Assembly: GCF_000350225.1 (NCBI RefSeq)
Contig: NW_005179167.1
Location: 1-24,422 of the forward strand
Reading direction: 5' to 3'
Source of the DNA: Chondrus crispus
Lineage: Eukaryota > Rhodophyta > Florideophyceae > Gigartinales > Gigartinaceae
DNA: 24,422 nucleotides
Part shown: piece after piece, positions 18,561-24,422 of the stretch
Position numbering within the stretch: position 1 is the stretch's first letter
Layout of the letters: each line of letters begins with the position of its first letter
Translations under genes and position numbers: made by a program
The notes under the pieces: generated by a model
Told to the model about the DNA's origin: nothing
Seen by the model: only the letters and a program-made list of their open reading frames with translations
The model's database searches: none

Positions 18561-21500
18561 TATGCTACAGAAATGGACAAGCGCCTCAAGGACGTCCCTC
18601 ATCGCGTCTCAATCGAAATGTGCACTTCGGCACGCCACTTCCGGATGCTCTTCCTCCTCGTGGTAATATCCGCAACAACGCTAACTCCCCCACTCGCGGT
18701 TGGGGAGCTAGCAACCACCACCGAAACCAAGGAGCCCGTCACCCTTCCACTCGCTTCGCTCAGGCGGACGACGAAGTCCCAAGAGGATTCATGGTGCAAC
18801 TACAAGACAACGACTTCGATTTTCGAAGTCAAATTGCTGAAGTGTCTAGAACGAAGAGGTACTGCGCGCACATTGACTCTGGTGCTACGCATCATTTCTT
18901 CCATTCACGAAAATCTTTCATCAACTACTCACGTATTTCACAAAATGTCACGGCTGCATCTGGTGTATCAAGACTAGTTGGCCAAGGAGAAGTGTCAATC
19001 CCTCTTGGCGGTGGCATGGTCATCGAAGCTTACCATGCTTCTCACTTCTCTTCCAATATTCTCTCAGTCGGGCTCCTAAGTTCTAACTCCATTGTTGCGT
19101 TTACGGACGACATCCGTCCACAAAACGCATGCTTCCTAATGGAGAAAGGAACTTGGAAGATTTTGTGGGAAACCCAGAAGAAGAATGGATTGTACACTCT
19201 CGACATGAACAATTCAAAATCAAACATGTCTTTGACAACAGTCGCTATGAACGTCAACAAGAATCCTGCCCTGGAGTGGCATCGGAAGACTGGCCACCTT
19301 GGCATTAACCGCTACATCAAGCTTTCTCATGCAGTCGAATCTGTTCCGTTCTTTGAAAAATCCATCCTTCAGCAACTCGATTGCGTCCCTTGCTTAAAAG
19401 GGAAAGCTCATCGTGCTCCTTTGTCTAAAAGTGGATTCATCACAAAACAGCCACTGGAGTTGATTCACATCGACATTTCAGGTCCTGTGACTCCAAGTGT
19501 CGCTCGGAACTCCTACACACTTGCAATACTGACGACTACACCGGTAAGTCTGATATCTTCATGCTCATGACAAAGAATGAGACATATAGACATCTCGAAT
19601 GGTACCGCAACCGCTCACAGACCGAGTTTAACGATCAGCTTCGGCTTCAGAACATTAAGCTGGATCGGGATGGGGAGAACAAAGGGGAAGACGTCAAGGA
19701 GTTCAGTCACCATTACGGCATCAAGCTTGACTACTCTCCTGCCTACGCATCTGAAAGCAACGGATCTGCAGAACGACTTATCCAAGAACACTGGGTAAGA
19801 GCAAGAGTTCTTCTCTTTGCGAGTGACCTACCGCTCAAGCTATGGGGAGAGGCCATAAATCATAGCAACTGGCTCCGCAATCGCGCCCCCTCTGAGCGCA
19901 TCAAAGGTGAAATTCCCATTCTGGCTTGGAACCCTAATACTCGGATCGACTTCACAATGGTTCCGGAATTTGGGCAGAAAGGACATGCGTTCATCTATAG
20001 ACCGAAAACCACTCGCCAGAAGAAGCTTCTCCCTCGCACCGTGTTTCGACACTTCGTTGGTATGGAAAGTGAAGTCACTCTATTTCGCATCTTCGTTCCG
20101 TCCACGCAGAAGATAATCATCACGCGTGCACAAGACTTCCATCATGACAACTCGGAGCATCTACCGAGTATGTCGACATTGATGGATGGTATCTTCCGTG
20201 AAATGGAACTCGATGCCTTCGGACAACCAACATTTCCAGACGAAGAGCTGTCTCCCGATATTGAAGGCGAACACGATGGGGAAGAGCAGTTGATATCTGT
20301 ACTGACTGCAGCCTTAACACATCACCCTACAGTGTTTGTGTCGAAGAAAACCATGCGCGACCCGCTTCTTCCGCGTTCTTTCTCAAGCGCCTGTGAAGAC
20401 CCAAACTGGGCTGCCGCCATTGACAGAGAGTTCGACGCTCTTGTCGAACGTCGGAAATGGATGCTTATCCCTCGGACTGTAGATATGCATCCAGTCCCAT
20501 TCACTTGGGTATTCAGACTCAAGCCGCTTGACGACGTCGGGAACGTCCTTCACAAAGCTCGGTGCTGTGTACGTGGTGATCAGCAGAAGCCATTCACTGA
20601 CTACGATCCAGACACCTACGCTCCAGTGGCCACGCACAAAACGCTTCGCATCTTGCTGGCGTTCGCAAGTAGTCACAACCTGGAGCTTGAAGGCGCAGAC
20701 ATTTCTAATGCCTATCTCTACGGCAAACTTGACATTCCAGTTATTATGGAACAGCCCACGGATTCAAGTCGGCTTCAAAGCAAGCCTGGTCATGTTGCTG
20801 AAGTACACGGTTCCATGTATGGAACCAAGCAAGCCGGAAAGATATGGGGTTCTCTACTGGAGACTTGTCTGAACTCTTGGAAGTTCAACACCTCGCGATA
20901 CGACGCTCGACTCTACTTCTTCCGCAAAGGCAACGAGTTTGTCATTGTCGCTATTGTGGTCGATGACATAGCATTTGCCTCCAATAGCACGCACTTGATG
21001 TCACGGTTCAAGGAAAGATTGTCGGCTCAGTTCAACGTTAAGTTGTTCGGTACACTTTCTTCCTTCATTGGATGGCAGATCTCCAAAGAACCCGACCACA
21101 TCAAGGTCCATCAGACGCGCTATGCTGAGTCACTTCTACTGACTCACGGACTTGATCAAGCCAACTCGGTCTGGACTCCTCTGCCTTTGAATGCGGACCT
21201 GCTTCCTGCACATCCAGGTGAATACTTGCTGTCGCAAAAGGAGCACTCTCAGTACCGCAAAATCATCGGTGGTCTCAACTACTTGGCAGTTTGCACCCGT
21301 CCAGACCTTTCATTCCCGATATCTGTCTTAGCCCGCCACTTACATGCACCCACCCCCCGACACATGTCGTACTTGAAACGTGCTTTGAGATATGTGTCTG
21401 GTACATTGGACTATGGGCTACATTCCGACGCAATTGCAACTTCAACCCAGACTCTATTGTTGCTTGCATTGATGCCGATTGGGGAGGATGCAAAGACACG

Positions 21501-21944
21501 AGGAGGTCAAAAATTGGATTCATTATCGCCGTCAACAAAGCACCAGTTTATTGAAGAAGCAAACGTCAAACAGTCATCTCCTTGTCCTCCGCTGAAGCCC
21601 AGTACATTGCTCTCTCCTCTTGCACTAAGGAATTATCATGGCTTCGAAAGCTGTTCTGGGAATTCGCTCATGCATCGCAATGGAATGATAAGGAAGCGTT
21701 TGTCGCAAGTAATGTCATGATTGACAGTTCTGCAGCTCAATCTCTCGCTACGAATTCTCAAGTCTCTGCAAAGAACAAGCACATCGACTTAAAGATTCAC
21801 CATGTCCGTGAACTTATTGAGAATTCTGTGGTTCAGCTGACTCATGTGAGCTCTGAGAATCAACCTGCAGAGTTATTGACAAAGATAATGTCACCTCAGA
21901 CATTAGGTCAAATGGTTGACCTAATTCGTCTTGAGAAGTTTTAA
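18557..21944 (+). mobile_element. Ty1/copia retrotransposon remnant, 5'-truncated
   Basis: The domain order protease, integrase, RT, RNase H is diagnostic of Ty1/copia. The 5' LTR and most of gag are absent: copia-like sequence begins right after the gypsy LTR with only the gag-protease linker. The pol stop is TAA at 21942-21944. No 3' LTR can be recognised without a 5' LTR to compare; a TGTTTC near 21995 is a possible start. Confidence 0.85.
18572..21944 (+). pseudogene. pol: Copia Pol: protease, integrase, RT, RNase H, broken
   Basis: Protease active site DSG is at 18875-18883 (HIDSGATHHF). The pre-integrase zinc finger (HRKTGH then CVPC) spans about 19279-19400, and the integrase begins with HIDISGP near 19470. 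The frame changes near 19531 within the segment that reads DDYTGKSDIF after the shift. Later come DRDGE near 19665 and NGSAER near 19760; the Asp-Glu gap is 33 residues rather than the usual 35. RT follows from about 20455 (KARCCVRGDQQ, NAYLYGKL, MYGTKQAGKIW), with VVDDI near 20959 where Y/F-V-D-D is usual. RNase H starts with CIDADW near 21466 after another frame change between 21425 and 21455. It then has TGA at 21552-21554 where family members have Trp, before the LSSAEAQYIALS motif. The first ATG in the leading frame is at 18791, but upstream codons are part of the gag-protease linker. Confidence 0.9.
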
Positions 21945-22630
21945 GGTACTGAAAGCGCTACTACAAGGGACGGTACACACTTAAACTAATCGGTATGTTT
22001 CAATATCCACTGCGTTTTACGTCTAACAGTTTCTTTGTTTTGAGTTGTTTTATTTTCTACCAGATGTGTGTGATACCGTCCTGCTCGATTTACCTTCTCC
22101 GTTTTTCCTGCAAAGGTTTTGAGAGTTTACTAGTTTTCTTGTCAAAGAAGTAGTTGCTACGTTGTGGTCACGTCGAGGAAAGAGTGTTGTGTGTAATGTG
22201 CCCTGTGTTCTGTCGGAAGTGTGCACAATGCTGTGTCGCTTTTTCAACTGCAGAAGTTGTACTGAGTGAGTGAGCGTACAAAACAAATTGATCGATGAAC
22301 AAAAATGTTGTTAAGTCTTTGATCTATGTTTGAAAAAGCCACAGGAAGATGGTGCAAGGGTCCGGAAGTAGTTTTACATCAAAAAGTTTGTGATGTGGTT
22401 CAGTTGAACGGAGTATGTCTTCCGAAGGACGGTGCCAAGATAGGCATATCATAGGGCCTTCTGGCCATGAGGTGGAGAAAGCCATTTCGTCCAATAAGAA
22501 CGCTCCGGACGGCCGCCGTCCATACTTGGACGGCTGGCATTGGGCGACGAATGTAGTCGGACCAAAAGGGAGAATTTTGTATGCGCACTATCGTAGATTT
22601 AACTATTAATTAGTAATCTACACTCGACGG
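21945..22630. other. Non-coding region downstream of copia
   Basis: No supported gene. A T-rich stretch follows the copia stop and may be copia 3' LTR sequence. A 64-codon ATG frame at 22415-22609 has no recognisable motif and overlaps an equally long minus-strand frame. GGACGG and CCGTCC words repeat around 22508-22532. Confidence 0.4.
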
Positions 22631-22881
22631 CGGCGCGGTAACGCGCCGACCAGTCTCGGACTGGATGACATAAAGTTGTGTGACCGGGGGCAGCTCGTCC
22701 CCTCACACCGGAGAGGGACACACTCTCGATCACGTTTATTGCTCACCTCGTTCAGTATCGACGAAGAGTTTTTTTGCTGCGGTATGTATCGGTAGGCTGA
22801 ACTAAAATGATACAGAATTATCCCGGACTTAGGAACGGGCCTGTGTGGGCCGTTCCTACCTCACAGTAGTGCACTACTGTG
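22631..22881. repeat. Second hairpin cluster with a perfect 20-bp palindrome
   Basis: Perfect or near-perfect inverted repeats follow each other: 22631-22648 (CGGCGCG, 4-nt loop), 22650-22664 (CCAGTC, 3-nt loop), 22678-22708 (GTGTGA arms with inner GGGG/CCCC), 22711-22727 (GAGAG), 22830-22858 (TAGGAACGG, 9-bp arms) and 22862-22881 (a 20-bp palindrome centred on GTGCAC). The style matches the gypsy LTR array but not its sequence. It could be a solo LTR remnant or part of the copia 3' LTR. Confidence 0.55.
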
Positions 22882-23104
22882 CAGTTCGTCACAAACACCT
22901 CAAGGGAATCGCTTCAGGGAGCCATATTTAATGTACACTTCATGCTCTGACCAGGCCTTCTCTATGGATCACAACAATTTTTATGCATGGTTGAAACCAA
23001 TGGCAGGATCAATACGTTAGCATTCTTCCGCACAGTATGGTTATTGTTTGAATCACACCTCCTGCTTTACAATGTGCTCATTTCCTTGAGAATACCAATG
23101 CACA
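22882..23104. other. Non-coding spacer before the mariner element
   Basis: No gene or repeat that I can support. The stretch is AT-richer than the hairpin cluster and ends at a TA dinucleotide at 23105-23106, the expected target site of the Tc1/mariner element that follows. Confidence 0.4.
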
Positions 23105-23106
23105 TA

Positions 23107-24211
23107 CAGTGGTGGCAAAAACAATAGGACATATGACATTATCCGGTCCCATGGTGTAAGCGCTGAGATACAGGTAATGAACATTGCTGTAGTTGAAGCA
23201 CGCGGCGAGAGGAGTCTGAATTTTTAAACAGATTTGCAAACAAACAAACGGGTTTAGAGATATCATCGGAGACATGCAAATGAGTCGGCAAAAACTATAG
23301 TTACAGTTCAATGCGAACTTCAATATCGCGGGAAACACCTACTCTCTTCCCGCGAAACTTCGTCAATGTATAGCATAAGGACACGAGAAACAGATAACCG
23401 GTACAGGAGTGATGCTAAACAAATTTCCACCCGTCCAGCATGCCTCGAAAACCACGTTTATCTACTTTCGAGAAAGGACAAATTGTGGTATACCAATCCA
23501 ACTGTTGGCCTGTGTCACGAATCGCGGAGGAGATAGGGCGGTCTAGAAACAGGGTGAGTGCGTTTCCTCGGGACCAAGCTCGATATAATCGCAAGAACTC
23601 GGGTGGGAAGCCACGTAAGCTTACTGCAGCTGACCAGAGAAGGATCAATCGAGAGGCCTCCAAGGGTGTTTTGAGCTCCGCTGGCATTGTTAAAGCCTTA
23701 CAATTGAACGTTAAGGCACGGAGAGTACGTCAGGTACTGCAGGCAAACAAAAACCTGCGATACAAACGAGTAGCGAGGACTCCGGCGATGCGTGAAAGGC
23801 ATGAAAAAGCTCGTGTCTCTTGGGCAATGGACAGGATGGCCTGGAGTCAACAAAAGTGGGACAAAGTGGTGTGGTCCGACGAAAAAAAATTCAACTTGGA
23901 CGGCCCCGATGGTCTGGCCTGGCCTATAAGTGGCGCGACCTTAGGAAAGAGAAAGAGTGGTTTTCAAGAAGGCACAGTGGTGGCCAAAGTCTCAGGGTTT
24001 GGGCTTGCCTCGGAGGAAATTTGAAGTCAAAGCTCGTGTTTCTGATGGGTTCGCTAGACGGCGAGAAGTACGTGCAGACATTGGAGGAAAATCTTCTTCC
24101 TTTTTCAGAGGAGCTTCCTGTCACCTGGAACTTTATGCAAGATGGTGATCCATGTCATCGTTCTAAGTTTGCGAAAGACTGGCTTTTTGACAACTACATA
24201 TCCGTCTTAGA
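23107..24211 (+). mobile_element. Tc1/mariner element, left end present, right end missing
   Basis: CAGTGGTGGCAAAAACAA at 23107, directly after a TA, resembles the ends of many Tc1-like elements and lies 333 bp before the transposase ATG. The normal right end is not reached: the sequence turns back on itself at 24211/24212, so the element is cut within the transposase gene. The 23133-23439 stretch is untranslated leader. Confidence 0.75.
23440..24211 (+). pseudogene. Tc1/mariner transposase, frameshifted and 3'-truncated
   Basis: The transposase starts at ATG 23440 with an N-terminal paired helix-turn-helix region (STFEKGQIVVYQ, SRIAEEIGRSRNRVSAF; then the KPRKLTAADQRRINREA segment), which in this family binds the terminal repeats. 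The catalytic domain follows: first Asp at 23878-23880 in VVWSDEKKF, then FNLDGPDG. The frame shifts near 23918-23925, within GLAYKWRDLRKEKEWF. The second Asp is at 24141-24143 (FMQDGDPCH, where QDGAPCH is usual). Coding similarity ends at FDNYISVLD (24184-24211), where the inverted repeat begins, so the third acidic catalytic residue and C-terminus are absent. It cannot encode a full enzyme. Confidence 0.88.
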
Positions 24212-24422
24212 TCTAAGACGGATATGTAGTTGTCAAAAATGGTCTGGGGAGTAAACTTAGAACAGTGACATGGAGCACCATCTTGCATAAAGTTCCAGGT
24301 GACAGGAAGCTCCTCTGAAAAAGGAAGGAGATTTTCCTCCAATGTTTGCACGTACTTCTCGCCGTCTTGCGAGCCCACCAGAAACACAAGCTTTGACTTC
24401 AAATTTCCTGCGAAGCAAGCCC
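24001..24422. repeat. Large inverted repeat (2 x 211 bp) of mariner transposase sequence
   Basis: The arms 24001-24211 and 24212-24422 are reverse complements at roughly 90 percent identity by eye, with no spacer; the centre is CTTAGATCTAAG. About half of the roughly 22 mismatches fall in a 13-bp block near 24169-24181. The right arm reaches the window edge, so the repeat may be longer. Confidence 0.9.
24212..24422 (-). pseudogene. Second mariner transposase copy, opposite strand, partial
   Basis: Read on the minus strand from the window edge, this segment encodes the same transposase part (KSKLVFLVGSQDGEKYVQ, WNFMQDGAPCH, FDNYISVLD) as 24021-24211, and keeps the usual QDGAPCH form of the second catalytic motif. 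It runs into the first copy at the centre of the inverted repeat. The 5' part should lie beyond the right edge of the window. It differs from the plus-strand copy mainly just after CHCSKF, where PQTI replaces residues in the other copy. Confidence 0.85.

Noticed and set aside
18413..18571. N-terminal part of the long frame leading into copia
   Set aside because: It reads through the gypsy LTR and starts at GTG; only the part after about 18557 resembles copia.
6783..21554. In-frame TGA codons in gag (6783), the antisense gene (16255) and copia RNase H (21552) as a sign of TGA recoded to an amino acid
   Set aside because: Only the copia one clearly sits at a Trp position. TAA and TAG stops also break genes here, frameshifts are common, and TGA seems to end other frames, so decay explains it better.
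22415..22609. 64-codon ATG frame downstream of copia
   Set aside because: Short, no motif, mirrored by a minus-strand frame of the same size.

Overview
The window looks like transposon-packed nuclear DNA of a eukaryote. Four different element classes lie end to end, and I see no host housekeeping gene, rRNA, tRNA or CRISPR array. The element mix (a CACTA DNA transposon, a chromodomain Ty3/gypsy element, a Ty1/copia element and a Tc1/mariner element) and the lack of obvious introns would fit a red alga or an oomycete. I cannot decide between these from the sequence. Base composition is patchy: about 6033-18540 is clearly more GC- and CpG-rich than either flank.

Layout. (1) 1-6032: a broken minus-strand gene of unknown function (385-1608) lies divergent to a CACTA-type transposase (1976 to about 5259/5320, +). 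The transposase is broken by several frameshifts. Inverted motif pairs at 5857-6014 may be transposon-end sequence. (2) 6033-about 18538: a very large Ty3/gypsy element, cut off inside gag on the left. It holds gag with a CCHC knuckle, a pol with protease, RT, RNase H, DD35E integrase and chromodomain, then about 5.6 kb of extra sequence, then a putative 3' LTR with a striking run of hairpins. The extra 5.6 kb is bounded by two copies of a 29-bp repeat that contains the pol stop codon and a purine tract. It carries a minus-strand gene of about 750 codons that I do not recognise, plus a diverged partial copy of its 5' part. (3) 18557-21944: a Ty1/copia pol region, 5'-truncated at the gypsy LTR. 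(4) 21945-23104: non-coding, with a second hairpin cluster and a perfect 20-bp palindrome. (5) 23107-24422: a Tc1/mariner element whose transposase runs into a large inverted repeat, so that a second copy faces it tail to tail and leaves the window.

Nearly every recognisable coding region is broken by stops or frameshifts, or has lost key residues, so this is mostly decaying mobile DNA. The least familiar part is the antisense module between the gypsy integrase and its 3' LTR. Two copies share a collinear 36-codon block, its first ATG lies next to the LTR, and the PPT-containing direct repeat suggests how it may have been gained. Related observations are the long stem-loop between gag and pol and the hairpin array in the LTR. 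All family calls are from motif recognition by eye; no database search was run.
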